Shown here: positions 21,461-29,842 of the stretch, in pieces
How positions within the stretch are numbered: the first letter of the stretch is position 1
Layout: every line of letters starts with the position of its first letter
Source of the DNA: Achromobacter mucicolens
GTDB lineage: Bacteria > Pseudomonadota > Gammaproteobacteria > Burkholderiales > Burkholderiaceae_B
Direction of reading: 5' to 3'
Length of the DNA: 64,000 bases
Assembly: GCF_902859725.1 (NCBI RefSeq)
Contig: NZ_CADIJP010000003.1
Coordinates: 248,001 to 312,000 of the forward strand
Notes under the pieces: model-generated
Seen by the model: the letters and a program-made list of their open reading frames with translations, nothing else
Database searches by the model: none
Told to the model about the DNA's origin: nothing
Translations under genes and position numbers: made by a program

Positions 21461-22804
21461 TCAATGCGCACGCGACAGCTCGCCCGGCGCGGGCTGCGAC
21501 GACCGGTTGTCCACGGCCAGCACGGCAAGCAGCGCGCCCGCCAGCGGAATGGCCAGCACCATGAAAAAGCCCGACGGTCCGAACCAGCCAAGGAACGTGC
21601 CGCCGATGGCCGAGCCGATGATGGCGCCGGCGCGGCCGATGCCGATGGACCAGCCCGTCGCGGTGGCGCGCAGCGCAGTCGGATACGCGCCGATGACCAG
21701 ATAGTTCAGCGCCAACTGCTGGCCGCCGATGCCCAGGCCGGCCGCGCCAATCAGGATGAACACCAGCGTCCAGTCCGTGCCCGCGTAGCCCAGCCCCAAC
21801 GCCACCGCAATGCCCAGCGCGAACATCGCGATCAGCAGCGACCGCGTCGACACGCGCGGCATCAGGTAGGACAGCGGAAAGGCGCACACGATAAACACGA
21901 GGTTCACCGTGAACGTGCCCATCGGCGCCTGGTCGGCCGGCAAGCCCGCCGCCTTGAGCACCGTGGGCAGCCACGACAGCAGCATGAACCACGCCACCCA
22001 ATTCAGCAGGTACACCGACCAGATCGCCAGCGTCTTGCGGGCATAGCCGTCGGCAAAGAGCGCCTTGACGCTGGCGCGGATCGTCGCGTCTTCCGGCACC
22101 GTGAAGCGCGTGCCGGCCGGCAGCGGCTGGCGCGAGATCTTTGCCAGGACGCGGGCGACATATCCCTGGCCCGCCGCGTCGCCGCGCATGGCCTTGAATT
22201 GCAGCGACTCGGGCAGCAGCACGGCCAGCGCCCCAAGCAGCAGCAGCGGCGCCACGCCGCCCACGATGAAGATGCCCTCCCAACCGATCACCGGCAACAT
22301 GCGCGCGGCCAGCAGGCCGCCAAGCATGGCGCCCGCAGGCAGGCCGAGCAGCACGCCGGTGATCACCGAACCACGATGGCGCGCCGGCGCGTATTCCGCC
22401 GCCAGCGCCAGCACGATCGGCGTGCAGCCGCCCATGCCCAACCCCGCGATGAACCGAAGCGTAAGGATGTGCCACGTTTGCGTGGCGCCCGCCGTCGCAA
22501 GCGTCGCCAGCCCGAACACCGCCACGCCAATAAGCGCCGCGGGCCGTCGGCCGATCCGGTCGCCCACCAGGCCCAGCGTCATGGCGCCCACCGTCATGCC
22601 GACGATGCCCGCCGTCAGGATCGGCGCCAGTTCGCCGGGCTGCAGCTTGAATGCCGCCAGGATCGCCGGCCCGGTGAACGCCATTGCCTGCGTGTCAAAG
22701 CCATCGAACAGCGCGATCAGAAAGCACAGGGCAAGGACGCGCCATTGAAAGGCGCCCATCCGTTCCTGATCGATCAGGCTCGGAATGGAGAGGGTTGAGG
22801 CCAT
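21461..22804 (-). CDS. Aromatic acid:H+ symporter family MFS transporter
   Basis: The protein has 447 residues with twelve predicted membrane helices. The first helix contains ALFDGFDTQAMAF, the DGxD signature of the aromatic acid:proton symporters (PcaK/BenK). The loop motif GLVGDRIGRRPA after helix 2 is the MFS signature. RFIAGLGMGGCTP is typical of the family. Likely cargo is benzoate or a related aromatic acid, since the gene lies between the benD-like and catA genes. The start is preceded by GGGAGA. Confidence 0.82.
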   Translation of the reverse strand: MASTLSIPSLIDQERMGAFQWRVLALCFLIALFDGFDTQAMAFTGPAILAAFKLQPGELAPILTAGIVGMTVGAMTLGLVGDRIGRRPAALIGVAVFGLATLATAGATQTWHILTLRFIAGLGMGGCTPIVLALAAEYAPARHRGSVITGVLLGLPAGAMLGGLLAARMLPVIGWEGIFIVGGVAPLLLLGALAVLLPESLQFKAMRGDAAGQGYVARVLAKISRQPLPAGTRFTVPEDATIRASVKALFADGYARKTLAIWSVYLLNWVAWFMLLSWLPTVLKAAGLPADQAPMGTFTVNLVFIVCAFPLSYLMPRVSTRSLLIAMFALGIAVALGLGYAGTDWTLVFILIGAAGLGIGGQQLALNYLVIGAYPTALRATATGWSIGIGRAGAIIGSAIGGTFLGWFGPSGFFMVLAIPLAGALLAVLAVDNRSSQPAPGELSRAH

Positions 22805-22815
22805 GAGAGTCTCCC

Positions 22816-22834
22816 CGGGCTCGCGCGGAGCCCG
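22816..22834. other. Hairpin between catA and the transporter gene
   Basis: CGGGCTC, loop GCGCG, GAGCCCG forms a 7-bp perfect stem in the catA-transporter gap, just upstream of the transporter ribosome site on the minus strand. It may stabilise or partly terminate the catBA message. This is inferred from position. Confidence 0.3.
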
Positions 22835-22892
22835 TTATCGGTATGGGGTATGGGGTGGTGGCGGCATCGCGTCACGGCGATGCCTGCCGGGA

Positions 22893-23828
22893 TCAGGCCT
22901 GGGCGGACGCGCGCAGGCGATTGACGATCTGGTTGTCCTTGCCTTGCACAAGGCCCGTGAGCACGACGTCAAAGACGATTTCCTTGTACGCGTCTGCCTT
23001 CAGGCCCAGTTCGGCGCCGCCGGTCTTGTCGGTCACCGGCGGGATCAACGCTTCGCGGGTGGCGTAAGCGAAATCGTCCCAGATGAGGGGGTCGCCCTCG
23101 ATATTGAATTGCGTCGTCAGCTTGCGGTGCTGATCCGCGCTGACAAAAAGGTGCACGTGCGCCGGGCGGTTGCCGTGGCGGCCCAGCGCGTCCAGCAGCT
23201 GCTGGGTGGCGCCCTGGGGCGGACAGCCATAGCCGACCGGCATCAGGGTGCGGAACTCATACTTGCCGTCCGGGCCAGTACGCACCGCGCCGCGCAGGTT
23301 GAAGTCGGTCTGCGCGCCCGTCGGGTCGAAGTGCGAGTAAAAGCCGTTGGAATTGGCATGCCAGCACTCGACGACCGCATTGGCCAGCGGCTCGCCGCGG
23401 GTATCGCGCACGATGCCGCGGATCACCAGCGGACCGGCGTTGGCATCCGGATCGGCATCGATGCGCGACACGCCATCGCGCACCGGCGCGCCGGCCACGT
23501 AGAGCGGGCCTTCGATGGTGCGCGGCGTGCCGCCGTCCAGGCCGGCCAGCTTGTCCTCGTGGTCCATGCGCACGTCCAGGTACTTCTCCAGGCCCAGTCC
23601 GGCGGCCAGCAGCGCGGCCTCGCCATCGCGGCCAAGCTGATTCAGGTAATTGACACCCGCCCACACTTCATCGGGCGTGATGTCCAGATCGTCGATGGCC
23701 TTGAAAAGGTCGCTCAACAGGCGGTTCAGAATCTGCTTGAAGCGGGGGTTGCCTTCGCTGCCATCCAGATTGGTCGCGGCCTTCAGCAGGTCCTGCACTT
23801 CCTTCGTGTTGAATACGTCGAGGCTCAT
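22893..23828 (-). CDS. catA: Catechol 1,2-dioxygenase
   Basis: The protein has 311 residues from the ATG at 23828, the normal length of CatA. It cleaves catechol between the hydroxyls to cis,cis-muconate with a non-haem Fe(III). The four iron ligands can be placed exactly at Y164, Y200, H224 and H226 (in FYSHFDP, VGYGC and RPAHVH), the same numbers as in Pseudomonas CatA. The N-terminal helical dimer domain and the GPLYVAGAP loop are also present. It lies 37 bp downstream of catB in the same direction. Confidence 0.93.
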   Translation of the reverse strand: MSLDVFNTKEVQDLLKAATNLDGSEGNPRFKQILNRLLSDLFKAIDDLDITPDEVWAGVNYLNQLGRDGEAALLAAGLGLEKYLDVRMDHEDKLAGLDGGTPRTIEGPLYVAGAPVRDGVSRIDADPDANAGPLVIRGIVRDTRGEPLANAVVECWHANSNGFYSHFDPTGAQTDFNLRGAVRTGPDGKYEFRTLMPVGYGCPPQGATQQLLDALGRHGNRPAHVHLFVSADQHRKLTTQFNIEGDPLIWDDFAYATREALIPPVTDKTGGAELGLKADAYKEIVFDVVLTGLVQGKDNQIVNRLRASAQA

Positions 23829-23865
23829 GTCTGTCTCCAGTGGGTTATCTGTTTGTTTGGTGCGT

Positions 23866-25038
23866 TCAGTGTTTCTTGTCCGTGACCTTGACCAGTCCAT
23901 CGCGCGTGAAGCGCTTGACGCGGTCGTCGTCCAGTGTGATGCCCAGACCCGGGCCGGTGGGCACGGTCAGCTCGAAGTCGCTGTAGTCCAGCGGCTGCGT
24001 CAGGATTTCCTCGGTGATCAGCAAGGGGCCAAAGAGCTCCGTGCCCCATTGCAGTTGGGCAAAGCTCGCAAACAGCTGGGCCGACGCCACCGTGCTGACC
24101 GCGCCTTCCAGCATCGTGCCGCCATAGAGTTCGATGCCCGCCGCGTCGGCAATCGCCGCCACGCGCTGCGCCGCGAAAAGGCCGCCGTTCTGCTCGATCT
24201 TGATGGCGAAGACATCGGCGCCGTGCTGACGCGCGATCTCGAACGCGGTGTCCGGGCCTTGCAAGACCTCGTCGGCCATCAGCGCCACCGGGAACCGGCG
24301 CACCAGCCGCGCCAGCGCCGCGGCGCTGGCCACCGGCTGCTCCACCAGCTCACAGCCCGCCTCGGCCAATGCCGGAATCGCCCAGGCCGCCTGCGTTTCG
24401 CTCCATGCCATGTTCACGTCTACCCGCACCGAACCGCGGTCGCCCAGCGCGCGCTTTATCGCGGCCACGTGCTCGATATCCGTCTTCGGATCGCGCGCGC
24501 CGATTTTCAGCTTGAAGATGCGGTGACGGCGCTCTTGCAGCATCTGCTCGGCTTCCGCAATGTCGCGCGTGGTGTCGCCGGACGCCAGCGTCCAGGCCAC
24601 GGGCAGCCGGTCCCGGCGGCGGCCGCCCAGCAGTTCGCTGACCGGCACGCCCAGGCGCTTGCCCTGCGCATCCAGCAGCGCGGTCTCCAGCGCGCTCTTG
24701 GCAAAGTGATTGACCTTGACGAGCTTGCCCAGGTGCGCCATCAGCGCCTGAATGCGCGTGGCGTCCTGGCCGATCATGGCGGGCGCGAAGTACGCGTCGA
24801 TCGACAGCTTCATGGCTTCGGGGCTTTCCGGGCCGTACGCCATGCCGGCGATGGTGGTGCCTTCGCCGATCCCCACCACGCCGTCGCTGCAGAACACCTT
24901 CACCAGCATCAGCGTCTGGCCATACATCGTGGCCACCGACAGTTTGTGCGGGCGGATGGTGGGAAGGTCTACGAGAGAGGTTTCGATGCGTTCGATGAAG
25001 GCTGCGGGCATGGACGGCGGTGTAGAAGAGGTGGTCAC
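23866..25038 (-). CDS. catB: Muconate cycloisomerase
   Basis: The protein has 390 residues of the enolase superfamily; a start at Met10 is also possible. It converts cis,cis-muconate to muconolactone. The active-site residues are visible: KLKIG (K176, K178), metal ligands D207 (VDVN), E233 (VEQP) and D256 (ADE), and K280 (IKIEQNGG). Direct linkage to catA distinguishes it from the other superfamily member near 26 kb. The next pathway enzyme, catC, and a CatR regulator are not in the window. Confidence 0.9.
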   Translation of the reverse strand: MTTSSTPPSMPAAFIERIETSLVDLPTIRPHKLSVATMYGQTLMLVKVFCSDGVVGIGEGTTIAGMAYGPESPEAMKLSIDAYFAPAMIGQDATRIQALMAHLGKLVKVNHFAKSALETALLDAQGKRLGVPVSELLGGRRRDRLPVAWTLASGDTTRDIAEAEQMLQERRHRIFKLKIGARDPKTDIEHVAAIKRALGDRGSVRVDVNMAWSETQAAWAIPALAEAGCELVEQPVASAAALARLVRRFPVALMADEVLQGPDTAFEIARQHGADVFAIKIEQNGGLFAAQRVAAIADAAGIELYGGTMLEGAVSTVASAQLFASFAQLQWGTELFGPLLITEEILTQPLDYSDFELTVPTGPGLGITLDDDRVKRFTRDGLVKVTDKKH

Positions 25039-25110
25039 ACGGCGTTTATAAGAGCCGGCGACTTTGCGCGTCCAATACTTTGAAAATCCGAATTGATACC
25101 TTCAAGGCAT

Positions 25111-25142
25111 AAATAAAAAGCCCCGCCTTAGAAGAGCGGGGC
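25111..25142 (-). terminator. Rho-independent terminator
   Basis: On the minus strand GCCCCGC (reading 25142-25136) pairs with GCGGGGC (25126-25120) around a 9-nt loop, followed by TTTTTATTT (25119-25111). It lies about 120 bp after the TctC receptor stop and would end the leftward receptor/dehydratase transcript before the catB promoter. Confidence 0.8.
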
Positions 25143-25261
25143 CAAAGGCCGATACTTTTCAGGTTATATCGGGCTGGAAGCGGGACGGGAGCGATCAGGC
25201 CTGAGCACGGTGCGGACCACCCTCTCGGGGACCGCCTCCTCCCCCCCGCCCCCGGGCCGGA

Positions 25262-26224
25262 TCAATTCGCCGTGATCTTGCCCACTTCGATCACCTTCTT
25301 CCACCGGGCAAACTCGTCGGCCTGGAACTTGGTGAATTCCGCCGGCGTATTGCCGACGACCTCAAAGCCCAGTTCCAGCAGACGTGGTTTGACCGAAGGG
25401 TCGTTCAGCGCCTCGACGATGCCGCCGCGCAGCTTGTCGCGAACGTCGGCGGGCATGTTCTTGGGACCGGCAAACGCCTGCCACGACGTCACGGTCACGC
25501 CCTTCAGGCCCAACTCTTCCATGGTGGGCACGTCCGGCAGCAGGGGCGAACGCTTCGCGCTCGTGACTGCCAGGGCGCGCAGCTTGCCAGACTGGATGTG
25601 CGTGAGGCTGGTGTTGATGTTGCTGAAGCTGGCGTCGACCTGGCCGCCCAGCAGGTCCACGATGGCGGGCGCGCCGCCCTTGTACGGTACGTGCGTGGCC
25701 TGCGTGCCGGTCTCCTGCCAGAACAGTTCGGCGGTCAGGTGGTCAGAGGTGCCGTTGCCCGCCGAGGCGAACGTCATGCGGCCCGGGTTGGCCTTCAGGT
25801 ACGCCAGCACGCCCTTCAGGTCGCGGAACTGCGAGTTGGCGTTGACCACCAGCACGTTGGGCGCCTGCACGGCCACCGTGATGTATTCAAAGTCCTTGAG
25901 CGCGTCGTAGCCGGGGTCCTTGACCAGATGCGGACCGATCACGAAGGGTCCAAGCGACGACACCAGGATCGTGTACCCGTCGGGCGCGGCACGCTTGGCC
26001 TGTCCGGCGCCCAGCGTGCCGCCCGCGCCGGGCTTGTTCTCGATCACGAAGGTGGCGCCAAACTTTTCCTGCAGCTTGGGCGCCACCGTGCGGGCGATGA
26101 GGTCGGTCGAACCGCCCGGCGGGAACGGCACGATCATCGTGACGGGCTTGGCCGGCCAGTTCTGCGCCTGGGCCGACGCCGTGACGGCCAGGCCGAGTGC
26201 GAGCGTGGTGAACCATTTTTTCAT
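25262..26224 (-). CDS. Bug/TctC family periplasmic solute receptor
   Basis: The protein has 320 residues from the ATG at 26224, with a signal peptide (MKKWFTTLALGLAVTASAQA). It has the Bug family pattern: KPVTMIVPFPPGGSTDLIAR, VIENKPGAGGTLGA and the PDGYTILV segment. These proteins bind organic acids in the periplasm and usually serve a TctAB permease, which is not encoded nearby. It is 86 bp downstream of the sugar-acid dehydratase gene and shares its terminator, so a hexarate ligand is a reasonable guess. Confidence 0.85.
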   Translation of the reverse strand: MKKWFTTLALGLAVTASAQAQNWPAKPVTMIVPFPPGGSTDLIARTVAPKLQEKFGATFVIENKPGAGGTLGAGQAKRAAPDGYTILVSSLGPFVIGPHLVKDPGYDALKDFEYITVAVQAPNVLVVNANSQFRDLKGVLAYLKANPGRMTFASAGNGTSDHLTAELFWQETGTQATHVPYKGGAPAIVDLLGGQVDASFSNINTSLTHIQSGKLRALAVTSAKRSPLLPDVPTMEELGLKGVTVTSWQAFAGPKNMPADVRDKLRGGIVEALNDPSVKPRLLELGFEVVGNTPAEFTKFQADEFARWKKVIEVGKITAN

Positions 26225-26310
26225 GCGGGTCTCCTCTGGGATGGCGTCTGTCGCGCCGGTGGTGTTGCATGCATCCCGCCGCAAGGCCCGCGGCGGGAAC
26301 AGGAAATGGA

Positions 26311-27453
26311 TCAGATCCGCTTGCCGACCTCGACACGCTCACGCGTCCAGGCGCGCGCCTGATCGCTGAGCGAGATGCCCAGGCCCGGGCGGTTGGGCAC
26401 CAGCATGCGGCCGTCCCGGATCTCCAGCCGCTCGTTGAACAGCGGCTCCAGCCAGTCGAAGTGCTCGACCCACGGTTCGGTCGGATAGATGGCGGCCAGG
26501 TGCACGTGCAGCTCCATCGCGAAGTGCGGCGCCAGCATCGCGCCGGCCTGCTCGGCCTGCGAAAGAATCTTCAGGAACGGCGTGATGCCGCCCACGCGCG
26601 GGGCGTCAGGCTGCACGTAGTCGGCGGCGCGGTGGCGGATCAGCTCGCTGTGCTCGGCCGCGCTGGTCAGCATTTCGCCGGTGGCGATCGGCGTATCGAA
26701 CTGCGCGGCCAGCGCGGCGTGGCCTTCGTGGTCGTAGGCGTCCAGCGGCTCTTCGATCCACACCAGGTTGAATTGTTCAAAGATGCGGCACATGCGCTGG
26801 GCCGTCGGGCGGTCCCATTGCTGGTTGGCATCGACCATCAGCGGCACGTCGTCGCCCAGGTGCTTGCGCACGGCTTGGACGCGGCGGATATCGAGCTGTC
26901 GGTCGGGCTGGCCGACCTTCAGCTTGATGCCGCCAATGCCGCGCTCGCGCGACGCGCTGGCGTTCACAAGCAGTTGTTCAAGCGGCGTGTGCAGAAATCC
27001 GCCCGACGTGTTGTAGCAAGCGACCGAGTCGCGATAGGCGCCCAGCAGCTTGGCAAGCGGCAGCTTGGCGCGGCGGGCCTTCAGGTCGTAAAGCGCCACG
27101 TCGAAGGCGGCGATGGCCTGCGTGGACAGGCCGCTGCGGCCCACGGACGCGCCGGCCCAGCACAGCTTGGTCCAGAGCCGGCCGATATCGCTGGGGTCTT
27201 CGCCGATCAGGACGGGCGCGATCTCCTTGGCATGGGCAAACTGGCCCGGGCCGCCGGCGCGCTTGGAGTAGCTGAGCCCGATGCCTTCGTCGCCGTTTTC
27301 GGTCTGCACTTCGACGAACAGCATGGCGACCTCGGTCATCGGCTTTTGCCGGCCGGTCAGCACTTTCGCGTCGCTGATCGGGGTAGCCAGCGGCAGATAG
27401 CAGGACGAGATGCGCATCCAGGCGATGCGGTCGGCGGGGATTGGGGCGGTCAT
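26311..27453 (-). CDS. L-talarate/galactarate dehydratase (enolase superfamily)
   Basis: The protein has 380 residues from the ATG at 27453. It belongs to the mandelate racemase subgroup: KLKVG (K177, K179), metal ligands D208 (VDANQQWD), E234 (WIEEP) and E260 (TGEM), and the catalytic H310 in APHFAMELHVH. Segments such as PISDAKVLTGRQKP, SYSKRAGG, GASVGRSG and CYNTSGGFLHTP closely match the Salmonella talarate/galactarate dehydratase as I know it. It would dehydrate galactarate or talarate to a keto-deoxy sugar acid. It is divergent from a LacI regulator with two operator-like palindromes between. Confidence 0.83.
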   Translation of the reverse strand: MTAPIPADRIAWMRISSCYLPLATPISDAKVLTGRQKPMTEVAMLFVEVQTENGDEGIGLSYSKRAGGPGQFAHAKEIAPVLIGEDPSDIGRLWTKLCWAGASVGRSGLSTQAIAAFDVALYDLKARRAKLPLAKLLGAYRDSVACYNTSGGFLHTPLEQLLVNASASRERGIGGIKLKVGQPDRQLDIRRVQAVRKHLGDDVPLMVDANQQWDRPTAQRMCRIFEQFNLVWIEEPLDAYDHEGHAALAAQFDTPIATGEMLTSAAEHSELIRHRAADYVQPDAPRVGGITPFLKILSQAEQAGAMLAPHFAMELHVHLAAIYPTEPWVEHFDWLEPLFNERLEIRDGRMLVPNRPGLGISLSDQARAWTRERVEVGKRI

Positions 27454-27517
27454 GGAAGTCTCCAGGTGTCTTGAATGGGCATTGCAGGCAGCAGGCGCTG
27501 GGATGTCCAATCCAATG

Positions 27518-27529
27518 GACAACGTTGTC
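27518..27529. promoter_or_regulatory. LacI-type operator, perfect palindrome
   Basis: GACAACGTTGTC is a perfect 12-bp palindrome with the central CG step and AACGTT core favoured by LacI/GntR-type repressors. It lies 65 bp upstream of the dehydratase start and is a likely target of the divergent LacI protein. Confidence 0.7.
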
Positions 27530-27607
27530 ATTCGTGGCCCAATAAAAAGCGCCGGGATGCGGAGCCTTGCTGGCGGCGGCGATGAGAACGTGGCAGCTGG
27601 CGGTCAT

Positions 27608-27619
27608 GATAACGTTGTC
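27608..27619. promoter_or_regulatory. LacI-type operator, second copy
   Basis: GATAACGTTGTC differs from the first operator by one base and is centred exactly 90 bp from it. It lies 59 bp before the lacI-type start codon. Two sites at this distance suggest looping and autoregulation, which is inference. Confidence 0.65.
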
Positions 27620-27677
27620 CAAAATTCACGGCAAGCCGCGCTGCGATCCGTACATACCCGTACTATCCTTCCATCCC

Positions 27678-28667
27678 ATGAAGCCCAAGTCCATCACCCT
27701 GCATGACGTCGCCCGAGCCGCTGGCGTGTCGCTCATCACCGCCTCGCGCGCGCTCGGCAACCCGGGGCGCGTCTCCGAGGCCACCATCGCAAAAGTCCAG
27801 CAGGCCGTCACGGAAACGGGCTACATCCCGAACTTGCTGGCCGGCGGCCTGAAGTCGCGGCGCAGCCACACCGTCGCGGCGCTGGTTCCGATCATCTCGG
27901 TGCCGCAGTTCCTGCCCACCATCGAAGCCTTGACCGCCGAGCTCGACCGCGACGGCTACCAGCTCATCCTGGGGCAGATGGGCTATGACCGTGGCCGCGA
28001 GGAAGCCCTGCTCAATGCCATGGCGGGACGCCGGGTCGACGGCGTCGTCGTCGCCGGCCTGCTGAGCGACATACCGGCCGCGCACCGCCTGCGCGAAATC
28101 GGCATCCCCGTCGTCGAGACCTGGGACCTGACCGGGCACCCCCTCGACATGCTGGTGGGTTTTTCGCACCGGCGGGTGGGTAACGCCGTGGCCGAATTCT
28201 TCCTGTCCAAGGGATGGCGCAACGTGGGGCTGGCAACCGGCGACGACCAGCGCGCCGCCGTGCGCCGCGCGGGCTTTCTGGAAACCTTGGGCCACGACGT
28301 GCCCACGGCCGTGGTGCCGGCGCCCAGCAATGTGGCTTCCGGCCGGCGCGCCGCCGCCGAACTGTTCGACAAGGCGCCCGGCCTGCAGGCCATTTTCTGT
28401 AGCGCCGACGCGCTTGCCGAAGGCGTGCTGACCGAAGCGCGCGTGCGCGGCCTGCGCGTGCCGCAGGACCTGGCGGTCTGCGGGTTCGGCGGCGCCGACT
28501 TCGCCGCGCACCTGGCGCCGTCGCTGACCACCGTGCAGGTCGACGGCGCGAACATCGGCGCGCAGGCCGCGCGCATCCTGATGGCGCGCTGCCGCGGCGA
28601 GAGCATGCAGGAGCGCATCATCGACGTGGGTTTCCAGATCGTCGAACGCGAGTCGACGGGCGGCTAA
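27678..28667 (+). CDS. LacI-family transcriptional regulator
   Basis: The protein has 329 residues from the ATG at 27678, chosen because the helix-turn-helix (ITLHDVARAAGVSLITASRAL) begins right after. The hinge helix (PNLLAGGLKSRRS) and a periplasmic-binding-like effector domain follow (VVETWDLTGHPLDMLVGFSH; AVCGFGGADFAAHLAPSLTTV). This resembles the gluconate-type (GntR) branch, which binds sugar acids. It probably represses the divergent dehydratase and TctC genes and itself through the two palindromes upstream. Confidence 0.88.
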   Translation: MKPKSITLHDVARAAGVSLITASRALGNPGRVSEATIAKVQQAVTETGYIPNLLAGGLKSRRSHTVAALVPIISVPQFLPTIEALTAELDRDGYQLILGQMGYDRGREEALLNAMAGRRVDGVVVAGLLSDIPAAHRLREIGIPVVETWDLTGHPLDMLVGFSHRRVGNAVAEFFLSKGWRNVGLATGDDQRAAVRRAGFLETLGHDVPTAVVPAPSNVASGRRAAAELFDKAPGLQAIFCSADALAEGVLTEARVRGLRVPQDLAVCGFGGADFAAHLAPSLTTVQVDGANIGAQAARILMARCRGESMQERIIDVGFQIVERESTGG

Positions 28668-28788
28668 CCCCGCGATCACGGCGGGCGCGGGTCGAATGTC
28701 GACATTCCCCGGATCGCGTCCCCCCATTCCCGCCACCACATGCTTCGGGCTACAGTGCCCGTTCATCGGAATCCACGAAGGATCGAGC

Positions 28789-29736
28789 ATGGCCGACGAC
28801 AGCACGCTTCTCAATGACAACGCGGTGTACAGGACTTTGCTGGAATCGACCAAGGCTATTCCCTGGAAGATCGATTGGGCCACCATGAAGTTCGCCTACA
28901 TCGGCCCCCAGATCGAAGCATTGCTGGGCTGGCGCGCCGACAGCTGGGTCAGCGTCGAGGACTGGGCCATGCGCATGCACCCCGAGGATCGGGAGTACGT
29001 GGTGAACTTCTGCGTCTCGCAATCCCAGGCCGGCATCGACCATGAGGCCGACTACCGGGCGCTGACTCGCGACAACGGATACGTCTGGATCCGCGACGTG
29101 GTTCACGTCGTGCGCACGGAAAGCGGAGAGCCCGAGGCCTTGATCGGCTTCATGTTCGACATCACCGAACGCAAGAAAACCGAGGAAAAGCTGCTCAGCC
29201 TGCAGAAAGAGCTGGAAGTGCTGTCATTCAAGGATGGCTTGACCAACATCGCCAACCGGCGGCGCTTCGACAGCAGTTTCGATCTGGAATGGGAGCGGGC
29301 GCGCAGCGAGGGTCAGCCCCTGTCGGTACTGCTCTTCGACGTCGATTTCTTCAAGCAGTACAACGACCTGTATGGCCACACGCAGGGCGACAAGTGCCTG
29401 ATCGAAATCGCCGAGACGCTGAGCCTGGCGCTGGACGGGCCGCGCGACCTGGTTGCGCGCTACGGCGGAGAGGAATTCGTGGTGCTGCTGCCCGAGGCCG
29501 ACGCCGAGGTCGCCCGCAAGGTCGCCGAACGCTGCCAGCGCCAGCTTCAAAAAAAGGCCATCGTCCACGCGCTGTCCCCGCACGGCAGGCGCGTCACGGT
29601 CAGCGCCGGCGCGGGCACGGTGTCGCCGGCCGGCCCGGTGACGGCGGCCGATTTCATCAAGGGCGTGGATCAGGCGCTGTACCTGGCCAAGAACAATGGG
29701 CGCAACCGCGTGGAGCATGTGCAGGTGGGCCGATAG
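28789..29736 (+). CDS. PAS-GGDEF diguanylate cyclase
   Basis: The protein has 315 residues from the ATG at 28789, preceded by GAAGGA. A PAS domain with PAC motif covers about 15-130 (GFMFDITERKKTEEK), then a short coiled coil, then a GGDEF domain with the active-site GGEEF at 226-230 and metal-binding LLFDVDFFKQYND. It should make cyclic di-GMP. The inhibitory RxxD site before GGEEF is changed (GPRD), so product inhibition may be lost. There is no membrane segment. The chemoreceptor gene follows in the same direction. Confidence 0.88.
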   Translation: MADDSTLLNDNAVYRTLLESTKAIPWKIDWATMKFAYIGPQIEALLGWRADSWVSVEDWAMRMHPEDREYVVNFCVSQSQAGIDHEADYRALTRDNGYVWIRDVVHVVRTESGEPEALIGFMFDITERKKTEEKLLSLQKELEVLSFKDGLTNIANRRRFDSSFDLEWERARSEGQPLSVLLFDVDFFKQYNDLYGHTQGDKCLIEIAETLSLALDGPRDLVARYGGEEFVVLLPEADAEVARKVAERCQRQLQKKAIVHALSPHGRRVTVSAGAGTVSPAGPVTAADFIKGVDQALYLAKNNGRNRVEHVQVGR

Positions 29737-29842
29737 CGCCAATCCGCCTTTTTCACCCGTAGTTCCCCGTATTGCAGTGCAGCAAAACGTGCTGTAGTGG
29801 CCGAGTGGAGGGCGCATTCCGCGCCCCCGTCGCGTGCCCATC

